Origin: Epiperipatus broadwayi
Taxonomy: Eukaryota > Onychophora > Udeonychophora > Euonychophora > Peripatidae
NCBI GenBank assembly: GCA_028023455.1
Contig: JAQFVV010012544.1
Coordinates: 2,438,396 to 2,502,395 of the forward strand
Direction: 5' to 3'
Length of the DNA: 64,000 nt
Position numbers and translations under genes: made by a program. The notes under the pieces are model-generated. The model was not told the origin of the DNA, searched no databases, and was given only the letters and a program-made list of their open reading frames with translations. Of this stretch, positions 50,282-61,749 are shown one piece after another; position 1 is the stretch's first letter; the number at the start of each line of letters is the position of its first letter.

Positions 50282-50819
50282 CTTCCAGAAAAGTTAATTA
50301 TAAAAATGACATTCTTTACATAGACTCTGTACATGTCTGGTAACAGAATAATGTTTGTTCATTATGATCTTTTTAAGTTTTAATTTTTTTTTTTAATAAA
50401 TTTATTTATCAAAAAAGATTACAAATAAGATAAATCATGTATACAATAAATAAATGACTGGAAAAAAGGCTTTGATAGTATTTATGAAAAAATTCAAAAA
50501 GTGTTAAATACTAAAGTTTTGAACAGAAAAATATTAAAATGGGAAAGCAACCTTAACCCATGTGTCCATGTAAATAGAAGGTGAAGAAAGCTTTAAATCT
50601 CTAATCTTTGCTTGATGAAGAAAATCAATGAAAACTGATAAAGCCAAATTATGTGAATTTCCAAAAAATATTTTACATTTTGTTAGCCAAATGGAGAATG
50701 AAAAAAAATAGACAATCTAATCACTGCAAAGGAAACAAGTTTTAATGCATTCAAGATTGATAAAGCATCCCTGAAGTCTAAGAAGACATTAGATACAATA
50801 AAATATCAAATGGATTTTA

Positions 50820-53690
50820 ATGTGGGACAAACATAGAATATATGTAAAATTGTCTCATCATATAACCCATACAGTTGACATCATGATGAAATATTGCAAA
50901 AGCCTCTTGATGTAACTTAGGTTCAATGAAAAGAAGTTTAGCTTTTTTAAATAAAGCTACATTTGAAACACCCAAAGAAATTGGAAGTGAGTTGATATTT
51001 GGGAACTTTAATTTGTAAACATCCCAGAAGGTTAATTTAATGTCCATTGGAATTTAAGCACCAGGTAACATTTTATATAGAAGCTTGTACAACTCCCACA
51101 TCCAATAACTTTCCATTGGAGAAGGGGTATCAGTGGGATCAAAGATTATAGGAAGAGACATTTGAGGAATTTTTTGAGAGGTGTAATGAAAAAGGGAAAT
51201 TGTTTTCTGAAAGTATAATGTTGATACAGAATGTAATCCAAGTCCATTAAGTGTCTTTGGCATTTATACTTTTGCATTACTAATGGCAACTATTTTATTT
51301 TTCCATAAGAGCTTAGAACAGAATAAGTTCATGTTTTTTTCAAAGCATTTTGTTGGTTTGATTATAGGAAAATAATAGATAAGTCTCAAACAAGAGAGTT
51401 AAGTAGTGAGACTTTTTTTGGAAGAGATATATTAATATTGATCAAGGATGTGATTGTTTTCTTAGTTTTCTCCAAAATAATATTTTGAACATGTTTTGTT
51501 ATGCATGAGTGTGAAAGAACAATTGGAAAGCCAAAAAAATACTTAGGCTTGGCTGCAAAGGTTGAAGTGATATATGAGCCTGATTTAATAGTCCACATTG
51601 CAGATTTAGTACCATTAATTGTAAGATTATGTATCTTGCTAAATGAATCCAAGATTATTTAAGAGAACTGGAAGAAAACTTTTATTTGGAAGAACTGAAA
51701 CATCATCAACATGAGATGTGATGAATAGTTTGTTTAAGAGCAGGAAGATAAACTCCAGATAGATGAGTCTGAATCTGCATGAGTAAAGCATTAATATATA
51801 TAATGAAGTATAGCATAGTAAGAGGAGATCCCTGAGGAACTGACATATGGGGTTGAAAACTTTCAGTGAGCTTTCCATTAAGCAACATGAAATAAGAAAA
51901 AGATTTGCAATGATTCTGATATAGGAATAAGGAACTTGGTAATCCTGCAATGTTCTAAATAAAACAAAAGAAATTACACAGTCAAATGCTGAAGAGAAGT
52001 CCACCTGAATAACAATATATTTAGCTTTGTTATAAAGCCGAATATGCTCAACAAGTAGAAGAAAGTGCTGAACTGCTCCCATAGTTGACTGTCCATTTTT
52101 GGCAAATTGAAAATCTGAAATGTGAAATAAATACAGTTGAATTTTGTCTTTAACTAAAGATTCCAGAATTTTAATTAGAAGTCATTGAAATAGGCTGAAT
52201 ATTAGTTAATGGAGAAGGATTTAATGGTTTCTTGAGAAAAGATACCATTGTTAGAGAATAAAGATCTGGAAGATTTATAAAATCACCAGCTAGAAGATCA
52301 AGAAGCTTATACAGTATCAGCACAGTGAAATATGAATTATGTAGCAAAACAAATCTGGGAATTCCATGAATCGCAGCAGGCAAAGATTTAATTTTTTGAA
52401 TAATCATGTCATCAGAAATGGCATGCTGCAAAGCAGTGTCAGATTCATTGCAAAAATCTCCAATTTGGAAAGGCTTCACTTGAAGTTTATTTTTAAAGTA
52501 ATTGCAAATTTCTATTAGCATTTCAGGCCCAGAAAACTGCTTATTATCTGAGATGAGCATAAGTGGAGTGGAATGAGAAGACACACCCAAAGTCCATCTT
52601 ATATCGCTTTTTGTCCAGTTGTGATGCTGTTGTAAGAATATTTTTGAATGCTTAGTAGCAATGTATTGTGCAAGATTTTTTTGAGTATCAATATACTGAA
52701 CCTTAAGCTCCATAATTTGATTTAACATTGAGTCCAAAGATGAAAGCTTGGCCATTTTTATAGAAATATCATTAAGGTGTTTTAGCAAAAAGTTTGGTCC
52801 TCTAGAAGTCCTAGTGTAAAAGTTTATTATAGAACTAAGTATGCCAACAAAGAAAGAAAATGCTGATACAGCAGGCAATGATGGAATATTAATTTTGTTA
52901 AAAAGAATGTAGGCCTCAGAAAAAATTGAAGCAGGATCAGCTGATTTTTTGAGATGCCTAATGGTCAAGGAATGATGCAACTGAACATGAAGACAAGTAT
53001 CAATGTTTAAGGAAACAAGCATTGCAAGATGATCAGTAAACGGAATCAGCTGTAACTTTGCTTGAATGTCAAAATGAATCTTAAGGGAGTAAAAGAGGAG
53101 ATCAATTAAAAATGTAATGCTGCAAGTATAAAATGAGAACATATTAACAGTAAAGCATCCTTTACCAGATAAAAGATGTCTGTTGAAAAGATGAAGAAAT
53201 TTAAAGTAGAGTAATGCATATTGAAATCTCCTAGAAGAATGGTAGAGAGAAGTGTGAAGAAAGAAATGCATTAATTTCATTAAAACAATGAATATGCAAA
53301 GTGAAATTCATTTTTAGCATAAATGTAAGCAATATTGAGAAAAAAACTTACAAAGGTAATATTGATCATTAAAAATTCTTGATCCAAAGGCAAAGTTCTA
53401 AGAAAAGCCACACCAGATGAGGCAGCCATATTAGGAATATATTTGAAAAAAACATATTTTTCATGAGAATAGAAATGCAATGTATAGAGTTGTTGTGAAG
53501 CTTTGTCTCACCAAAACATTCTACATGAAAGTTTGACCCTTGAAGACATTGAGTAATGAATAAACTCTTGAGTTAAGACCTCTAACCTTTACAGAAAATA
53601 TGTTAAATATAAAAGCCAAAATAAGATCAATAAAAATGGATGAAAAAAACTATAGATCAGGGAACTCATTTATAAAAACAATATGACTAA
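50820..53690 (-). pseudogene. LINE ORF2: APE endonuclease plus reverse transcriptase
   Basis: Reading leftward, the endonuclease shows GDFN (53,220-53,231) and an (S/T)DH motif in PFTDHLAML near 53,030. The linker leads to a pre-RT segment and NPSPLTNIQPISMTS near 52,180-52,220, the equivalent of NYRPISLTS. RT motif A is QVDFSSAFD (about 51,981-52,010). Motif B, SVPQGSPL (about 51,820-51,845), is in another frame from its neighbours, so a frameshift separates them. Motif C is HVDDVSVL (51,690-51,713). Then come LTINGTKS and KYFFGFPI (the YLG region) and a C-terminal PKTLNGLGL near 51,250. The first catalytic Asp of motif A and both of motif C are kept. Stops and shifts make it non-functional as it stands. 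Confidence 0.85.
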
Positions 53691-53712
53691 TCAAATAAGA
53701 TAAAAAAGATAT

Positions 53713-56280
53713 TTATGAAGATGTGTCAGTATAATGAGATGTAGTTGAGATGGCTAAAGAAAGAAAAGAAATCAAAGCATCTGACACAATTGGGGATTGA
53801 TTTTCAGACTGTTTTGCCTTTTTATTATCTTTTCCTAGCTTGTCTAGACTTCCTAATTGGTTTATTTTTTGAAACTGAATTATTAGAATCAACATTAGAA
53901 TTAACACTTTCATCCCACTGTGATTCTTAGGAATCCTGAATTTTCCTTTTGTTTTTAGTGGAAGCAACTTCAGAATGTATTAGATGACCTTGGAAAACAC
54001 CAACCAGAGCCATAACATCATGCAAAACACAATTAGAAGATGATTTATGTAAAGTTTCCTTAACATCATCTATATTTTTGGAAGAAGCCAATACTGAAAG
54101 AGTGTTTAGATTAGTTGAAGGCATCTCTGAGTGTTTTAAAGAGGTATTTGTAACACGAATGTTGTCCTAGGAGAAGCTCTCTAATCTTTGTGTATTGACA
54201 ATCTCATTGGAAAGAACAATCTGTGACTGTGTAGTATCAGTAACCCTACATATGTGATTGTGAGTTTTTTTAAGTTTACAAACATCACAAAAAATTTTAG
54301 GACAGACTTTGACAAGATGTATTCTTTCCCCACACATAAAACATTGAGGAGAAGAACCTTTTATGGAAATAAATATGGGACATTTATCAGCTTCTAAAGT
54401 CAATGGAATATCAAATAAAGAATGATCTTTGGCCATCTTAAGAGTAAAAGAAGCAGTGTTACTCAGAAGCTCCAAGCCAGACCATTTTTCTGATAGGTAT
54501 TTAAAATATGTAACTTCTCCAAAGTCAGATAAAAGTCTTTGTAAATCGGTAATACTAAAATTTATATAGCAATTTCTGGTATAACCAAAGGCAAATTTAG
54601 GTTTATTTATATCAATAACAATTAAAAATTTATGATTTAGGAGCAATTGGTGTCTCTTACATTTTTCTTTTTCCAATATATTATGAAACTCAAGTATAAT
54701 ATACTGTTTATTTGAATGATGATATAATCTCTTAATAGCATCCCCAAGATTTAAATTTTTTAACATTTGAAAAAAATCATCAACAGGAAAATTAAACAAC
54801 TGAGTTACTATCTATAGTAATTAGTATGAGTGTATTAGCATTATAATAACTTTTCAAAGAATTGAATAAAACTTCTAGAATTCTGGAGTTAAACTGTAAA
54901 CTAATTTTTTGATGTTCATCATTCAACTTCTGTAAATTATCTAGTGACAGCATTGAGACATCTAATTGAGAAGCAGTAGAAAAATGTTCATTTTCCTGAA
55001 GATCCAAAAAATTAAAATGATCAGAATGAGAGGGACTTGAAATGTGTGGACTTTGTGGGCTTTCAATAACAAGAGCAGCAGCATAACTTTTTTTAAAATC
55101 CATATTTGATTTCAACTGCAATGTTTTAAGTTGGGAGTTAGGTGATTGAGTTTGTAATTGTGAACATAAATCAGAAAACTAAATATTATGCACTCCTTTT
55201 GGCAAATTGTCCAATAATAATGTATCATTAGAGTCAAATGTGGAAGATTTAACTGTTTTCAATAAATTATTTTTTACAATATTATTTGATTTTAGTGAAG
55301 TATGATTTTCAAAAACTCTTTCACTATCTAAGAGATTTTTCTGTGGGTTTTTAAAATTAAAAGGTATATTGTAGTGATTATTTTGCGAATGAAAGTGGTG
55401 AATATCCTCATCTGAAGTGAAAACTTTCCTAGAGTGCACATTCTGTAAAGATAATAATGAAGTATAATGATGTTTACTTGAATGTCTCAGAACTTTATGT
55501 TTAAAGGGCATTTGACGTGATAAGATCTTATGTGAACCTGAAAGATTATTTCTAAAACCCAAATCCAAGTTATCACATTTTGTAAAAGGTTGTAAATAAT
55601 TTATAACCTGGGAAGGAAGAACTTCCTGTAGTGCAAGATTTAGTTTTTTGAAAGAAATTTTTTTAAATTTCTCTTTTTTTGCCAAATCACTCTGTGAAGG
55701 AAGAAAATCACTATTATGTTTTAATTTACTTTGTGAAGTATTGTATATAGATGTAGGAAAATATTCTGCAACAGTTAAATCATTTAAGGATATGGAAACT
55801 TTTTTAGAACTCTGTTTATTTAATCCTACATTTCAAGTAACATTCTCAGATGTTGATTTTCCATGAGAAGATTTTGAGCTACCAAAAGAAGCTAATCCAA
55901 ATTATCACCTTTTAAAACAGATTTTGAATTTTTATGGCCACCTACAACAGAAGCATTTTGTAAATTTACTATAGCATCATAACCAATAAAATCAGTGTCA
56001 GAAGAAAATTCATTTTGATCAGATGTACTTCTAAGAAAGTAACAATATAAATCAAGATGATCAAACTGTGTTTTCTTAATTTCATTGAAAATAGGAATAA
56101 CATTGTTTAGAGAAGTAATATCTGAAGAGTGGAATTGATCGTGATAATGACTAGAAGTTACAGCAAGAGAATTTTTAATGTTAACTTTTGAATTTGAATT
56201 TGACTTTGTATTTTTTTTGCAGATTAGAAGATAAATTTTCTGAGTTATAGTTATCATTATTAATGTGCTTCTCATAATTT
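53713..56280 (-). pseudogene. LINE ORF1 with CCHC zinc knuckle
   Basis: Leftward frames at 55,892-56,275, 55,179-55,685, 54,792-55,121, 54,167-54,799 and 53,713-54,124 are consecutive pieces broken by frameshifts and stops. The N-terminal part is Ser/Asn/Lys-rich and low in order. The piece at 54,167-54,799 looks like a folded, RRM-like domain followed by CFMCGERIHLVKVC (C-x2-C-x4-H-x4-C) at about 54,303-54,344 and a second Cys/His cluster CDVCKLKKTHNHIC. ORF1 proteins of this kind bind element RNA. The tail is Lys/Ser-rich and ends just before ORF2. Confidence 0.7.
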
Positions 56281-56570
56281 TCTTGATTAATGACAGGCAA
56301 GTTTATTAACTATGAATTGCTTTGTATTGGGCTTGAAACATATATTGAAGAAGACTCTGAAACAATAGATTTAATGTTAGATATCTTGTGTTCTTTTTTA
56401 ATATTCTTAACTTTGAGCATCAATGATTCTAAATTCACTTTAGACCCACTCATTTTTGTTTTAATAAGGTTTATAGAAAGAATAGAACTTACCTTGTATT
56501 TGGAAAGTATTTTAGCACAATATTTGAATGTAGCAAGGTAAAAAAAAACAAATTTGAAAACTAAATGATG

Positions 56571-57290
56571 AGATGTGATGTAATGTACTGTGGCTTCTCC
56601 TTAAACGAAGTCAAGAATATCTGACCAATTATACCCAGATAAACCTGTTAGCCACTTAATTGTTCATTCCCCACTCTAAGTTTTCCCATATTCTGCTCCA
56701 TTCCATTTCCACAACATAAACTGTGTCAACTCTATAGCCTTAATATCTAATTCTCCCTTATCTTTTCCCAAACCCAGCATAAAAACCAATAATTCACTTT
56801 CTGTATAATCACTTTTTTCATATTTATTCTTCCATAACTTCATTATATGTACCCTTTCTGTTTTCAAACATTTACATTCAATTAACAAATGCCTAATATT
56901 TTCTATTCTTTCCTTACATAATTTACAAAATAAATCATTCATATTTTTCCATTTACATGTATATTCTCTCGTAGCTAAAGATCCCATTCGAGCCTTAAAC
57001 AATAAACTACTTTCCTTACTATTATAATATATTAACTCACACCTAATATTCTGTTTATTTCTATATATATTTAAACTCTTTTTACTCTCCATACTATTTC
57101 TCCATCTCTCTAACTCCCTATTCTTTATTAATAAATCTATTCTTTTATTCCATTCCTTACTACTATAACATTCACCAATCCTCTTAACACAATCAACCCA
57201 TCTTTTGTACAAATATACTGATATAAATTCTTTATCCAAATATTTTGCATATTGCATTACCTTTCTCACCATCTTATTACCTGCCCTTTA
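56571..57290 (-). pseudogene. LINE 3' end, tandem unit 1 (RT C-terminal domain)
   Basis: A 198-codon leftward frame (56,676-57,272) encodes the C-terminal domain of a LINE ORF2. LLFKARMGSLATREYTCKW is followed by the Cys-His cluster CKLCKERIENIRHLLIEC and then a helical KLWKNKYEKS region. It lacks the RT palm. The 3' end lies just after ACATTACATCACATCTCATC-like repeats near 56,571. It is not the same family as the 6.1-kb LINE next to it. Unit 2 to its right is a diverged copy in the same orientation. Confidence 0.8.
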
Positions 57291-57310
57291 CTCATAACCC
57301 AATTAAATAC

Positions 57311-57985
57311 TATGTGATATGATGTATTGTGGCTTCTCCTTAAATGAAGTCAAGAATATCTCAGCAATTATGCTAGGATAAACCTGTTAGACACTTTATT
57401 TTCCATTCCCCACTCTAAATTTTCCCATATTCTGCTCCATCCCATTTCTACAACATAATCTTTGTCAACTCTATAATCTTTATATCTAAATCCCCTTTAT
57501 CTTTTCTTAAACCCAACATAAAAACCAATAATTCACTTTCTGTATAATCACTTTTTTCATATTTTTTCTTCATTATATGTACCCTTTCTGTTTTCAAGCA
57601 TTTACATTCAATTAACAAATGCCTAATATTTTTTATTCCTTCCTTATATAATTTACAAAATAAATCACCCATTTTTTTCCATTTACATGTATATTCTCTT
57701 GTAGCTAAAGATCCCATTCGAGCCTTAAATAATAAACTATTTTCCTTACTATTATCATATATTAACTCAAACCTAATATTCTGTTTATTTCTATATATAT
57801 ATATTTAAACTCTTTTTACTCTCCATACTATTTCTCCATCTCTCTAACTCCCTATTCTTTATTAATAAATCTATTCTTTTATCCCACTCCTTACTACTAC
57901 AACACTCAACAATCCTCTTAACACAAATCATCCGATCTTTTGTACAAATATACTGATATAAATTCTTTATCCAAATATTTTGCAT
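57311..57985 (-). pseudogene. LINE 3' end, tandem unit 2
   Basis: A second copy of the same LINE 3' segment, head to tail with unit 1. Frames at 57,448-57,717 and 57,791-57,985 show the same MGSLATREYTCKWK and HLLIECKCLKTERVHIM blocks. A deletion removes a few codons after VHIM and a frameshift separates the two frames. Its 3' end repeats TGTGGCTTCTCCTTAAA as in unit 1 and ends at GATATGATG. It starts abruptly at 57,985, where ACCGCCATCTAGTGACTAGG takes over. Unit 1 extends slightly further 5'. Confidence 0.8.
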
Positions 57986-60900
57986 ACCGCCATCTAGTGA
58001 CTAGGTTTTAATTTTTAAAGTTATAATTTTAATTTGTTCTTCTTTGTAAATATTCTAAAGTATTAATATATATATAAATTATATAATATTATAAAATGGA
58101 ATTATTAATATTTATATATTATGTAACAAAAATATATAAGATTTTTTATTTCTTATACATTTTTTTAGTCAGGGGGACTCTTGAAAATGATCATAGGCAA
58201 TAGCTAAAATGTTGTGCAATAAATTGTGATAATGATATTTAATTCAATTAAAAACAATTTTATTTTAAAAAATGGTGAAGTTTATGGAATTATTAAAATA
58301 TACATACTGAATACATAGTGAATCAAATTTTGGAGTAAAGAAAAAAGTATTAATGCAATATTAGATTGTTTTGTGCTGACTTCTTTGTTATAAAAATTAC
58401 CAAAATGTGTAAATAGTACTTTAAAAAAAAACCTTGTTTGGGGGGGATGCTCAATATAAAAAGAACTATTAGTTATCCCAACTGGTCTTTGACAACTTCA
58501 TTATATGATTTTATTTTTGCAAAAGACTACAATAATGTCACTAAAAGTAGAAGATGGTCAAATTTATGATGAATGTTGAGATTTATTTTCTTTTATACCA
58601 GCTGACTATAAAACATTGTTGTATTTGAATATGATTTAGACATTTATATACTCATATTTTCTGATTGAATATTTTAATCATTACTGATTAAGTAAATATA
58701 GTTTGAAATGGTATTCAGAAAGTAACATTGTTTTGATAAAACAATTTTTTTTTTGCTTTACAAAAAAATCAAGTCAGATGTCACATGACCTAATTTATAT
58801 TATCCTTTTAGTTGACAGCTTCATAGATTTAACTTTACTGAAGGTTTTTTTTCATTTACTGTCTTGTATTTAAAAAAAAATTTGTTACAAAATAAAAATT
58901 GTTTAAAATAAATTGTTTTAAATTATTTAATTTTTTTTATTGTTGACTGATTTATAAGGTATTCATATGAAGATACATTGAAATAAAAATTTTTAGAGAT
59001 AAATAAAATTTGCTTTAATAGTGCTGATTAGGAAATACTTTTTAATCTCAGTCATTACTGTGATATTGTATAAATTATAGGTCTGATGTACAAACACAGT
59101 TCAAGTAATTATTTAGAAGCCTGGCTTAGTATATTTGGATAGTAACCAGAAAAATCACTGTTCATATTAACTCATTTTATTTAGAATAGTTTCTATTGCA
59201 CATATCAATTTTGGTCTGTCATTCTTTTCAGGATACATATTATAGAAGCTTATGAGACTTCTTTATTGAAGAATTTGTCATCTAAAGATTGATAACTTTT
59301 TTTTTAGATATTTCTCTATCTCATAATATTAATTATATCCATTTTATAAATTTGAATTTTTTTAAAAAATAAAATGACTGGACATAAGATTAAGTCATAC
59401 TTAAATTTTTATATGGTTTAATTTATTTTTGCCTTGTTGTGTTTGTTTTAAGTTTAAAAAATTCATTTGTAAAAATAGCAGCTCACATAACAATTTGAAT
59501 TTTATCATACAAATATATATATATTCTAATTTTTGATGTCTAAAATTTTACTAAAATCTCATCATGTTCTTATTATTTATTCTTTCTATATCTTATTCAA
59601 TATTTGGGTTTAGCATTTAATATATTTTATTGTAATTCTAGCTTATATTTTAACTGATAAGTTGAAATAATTTTAATTAGTTTTTTTTATTAAATGCGAT
59701 ATTTATTTTTATTAATAAATTATTGAATTTAAATCATATTTATTTTACATTCTAATGAAAATTGTGTCATCTGTAATTATTGTATTCTTCACTTTCAGTT
59801 TCTGACTGTTCACTTAAGAGTTCACAAAGATTAGTCAAAAGCATCATTTTTGAAATGATACTGCAAATTTTCTTTTTCAAGAATTTTTTATCACTAAGTA
59901 TAATGTTTATTTATAAATAACTAGTTTGTTTAACATTGTTTATTTTTTTAATATTTTATAATTTGACTTATTTTAATCTTTGAGAAAAAAAGTTTAAAAT
60001 ACTTTTTTTTTCTTGATTAAAATTTATTTCCCTTTAATTTGTTATTTTTAGTTCCTATTTAACTATCTGCTTCCTGTTGTTTTTGTTTTTAAAAATGTTT
60101 TAAAAGATTTTTTTTAAAAGAATAAATAATAGATTTTAATTCCTAAAATTCTGTGAAATATTTTTAATTTTTTTTTTTTAATATTCAAGAGATGATTTGT
60201 TGATTTGTCTATTTAACTAGAATTAATTAAATATCCCATTATAAAATAAATAGAAGAATTTTTCTTTTATGAAGTATATCAAAAAAAATTTAAAAAAAAA
60301 CTCTCTAAAAAATTTTGTTGTCATGACAACAAACAACCTAATGATGAAAAGGTAGAAATCACACATGCCAAAAATGAACAAAACATCTGAAAATATATGA
60401 GTATTTGAAATTATGATAATAAGATTTAAAATAAAACAATAGGGGAAAAAATGAAATGTGAGAGTTTTATTAGTTAGAATTTAAAAAAAAAAATTGTGAG
60501 AATGCAGATTAAAAAGAGCCTAATAATAATTAATACATCGTTTTAAAATCATAAAAAATACATAAGGATAGTTTCAAAAGATGTAAATAAAATTTTAATA
60601 ATATAATAAAAAAATCAAGGAATAGTATTAAAAATGTATTAATACTTTCTCAACTTGATTTAAGAGGTTTAATGTTATTATTTGTTTAAAAAATAATAAT
60701 AATAATTATTATTATTATTATTATTATTATTAAAACATTTAATTATAATTATTTTTTAAATTATCCATGATTTAAAAAAATATTGTAGTCATGGTATAAT
60801 GTTAAGTCAATAAAACAAACTTGAACAAAAAATAAAATTTATTTTTTAATTTTTTTAAGGAATCTACGATGCATGCTGTAGTATATGAGAAACTAAAAAG

Positions 60901-61129
60901 GGAAAAAAAAGAAAAAACTTAATATTAGTAATGAGATAATAAATTAATATGAGAAATATGTAGAGCCATGAAAAAGTGCAATTAGAAAGTGAATATATAA
61001 AGACAAAAAATAAGTTTGATTTAATATATAACAATAAAAGTAAAGCAGTAGTTAAAATAAAAAATAAAAATAATTAATAAAAATGAGAATATTTAATAAC
61101 AACATAATTTCCATGTGCAGATTTCATTA
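57986..61129. other. AT-rich desert with (AAT)n/(ATT)n
   Basis: About 3.1 kb without a supported gene. Contains an (AAT)n run turning into (ATT)n at 60,692-60,731, which is a perfect small palindrome. Confidence 0.5.
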
Positions 61130-61660
61130 GTAATTCTTAATAAGAAGGTAATCAGTCTTTGACATGTTTTAGATTGGCCTACATAACTGCATTTAAATAC
61201 AAAAATAAGATGGCCATTCTTATCTTTAAAAGTCTCTAGCTTGTATGTGGGTTTGAGAATCATTCACTATAACATCAGTTAGTTAGAAAAATGACTAAAC
61301 AGTCATGTCTAAGGCTGATTATCTTCTGATTAAGAATTACTATCAAAAACTGCATTTGTAAATTATGTTGTTATTAAATTGATTCTAACATCATTTAATG
61401 TTTATCAGTCATAAATTTGAAAATTTCACTTGGTTTAACTATAAATTAATAATGGAAGGGATGGAAAATTATGAACATGATTGGCCTATTTAATTGCATT
61501 TAGGTACAAAGATAAGATGGCTGTTCTTAGCTTTTAAAAGTCTCTATCTTGCATTTGGGTTTGACAGTATCCTGCACATTCAATATAACATCAGTGAGTT
61601 AATAATATGATTAAATGGTGTGTGTCAAAGACTGATTACTTTCTGATTTAGAGTTATTTA
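61130..61660 (+). mobile_element. Family B retroposon copies B2 and B3
   Basis: A direct copy at about 61,167-61,383 and a second at about 61,478-61,655 share AAAATAAGATGGCCATTCTT-like sequence, AAAAGTCTCTA(G/T)CTTG and ATAACATCAGT. In front of the first is a short inverted piece (61,130-61,166, complement of GTCAAAGACTGATTAC) taken from near the 3' part of the family, as in a short 5' inversion. The first copy keeps the tail TGCATTTGTAAATTATGTTG; the second stops short of it. Clear target duplications were not found. Confidence 0.6.
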
Positions 61661-61749
61661 AATAAGAATAAAATATATAAGAAACTTATATAACAGAAAT
61701 AGCAATAATTATTTTTAATTAGTAAATTAATGTTGATATTAATAATACA

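Larger units (their letters stand above)
50385..56545 (-). mobile_element. About 6.1-kb two-ORF LINE
   Basis: A nearly full-length non-LTR retrotransposon read leftward. The 3' end has AATAAA-type signals and an A run (T run at about 50,386-50,396 on the plus strand). ORF2 with endonuclease and RT covers about 50,820-53,690 and ORF1 about 53,710-56,280. The 5' limit near 56,545 is approximate; no target duplication was fixed. Clade not assigned: a CCHC-bearing ORF1 and an APE-type endonuclease occur in several clades, and no RNase H was seen. Disrupted by frameshifts. Confidence 0.8.
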
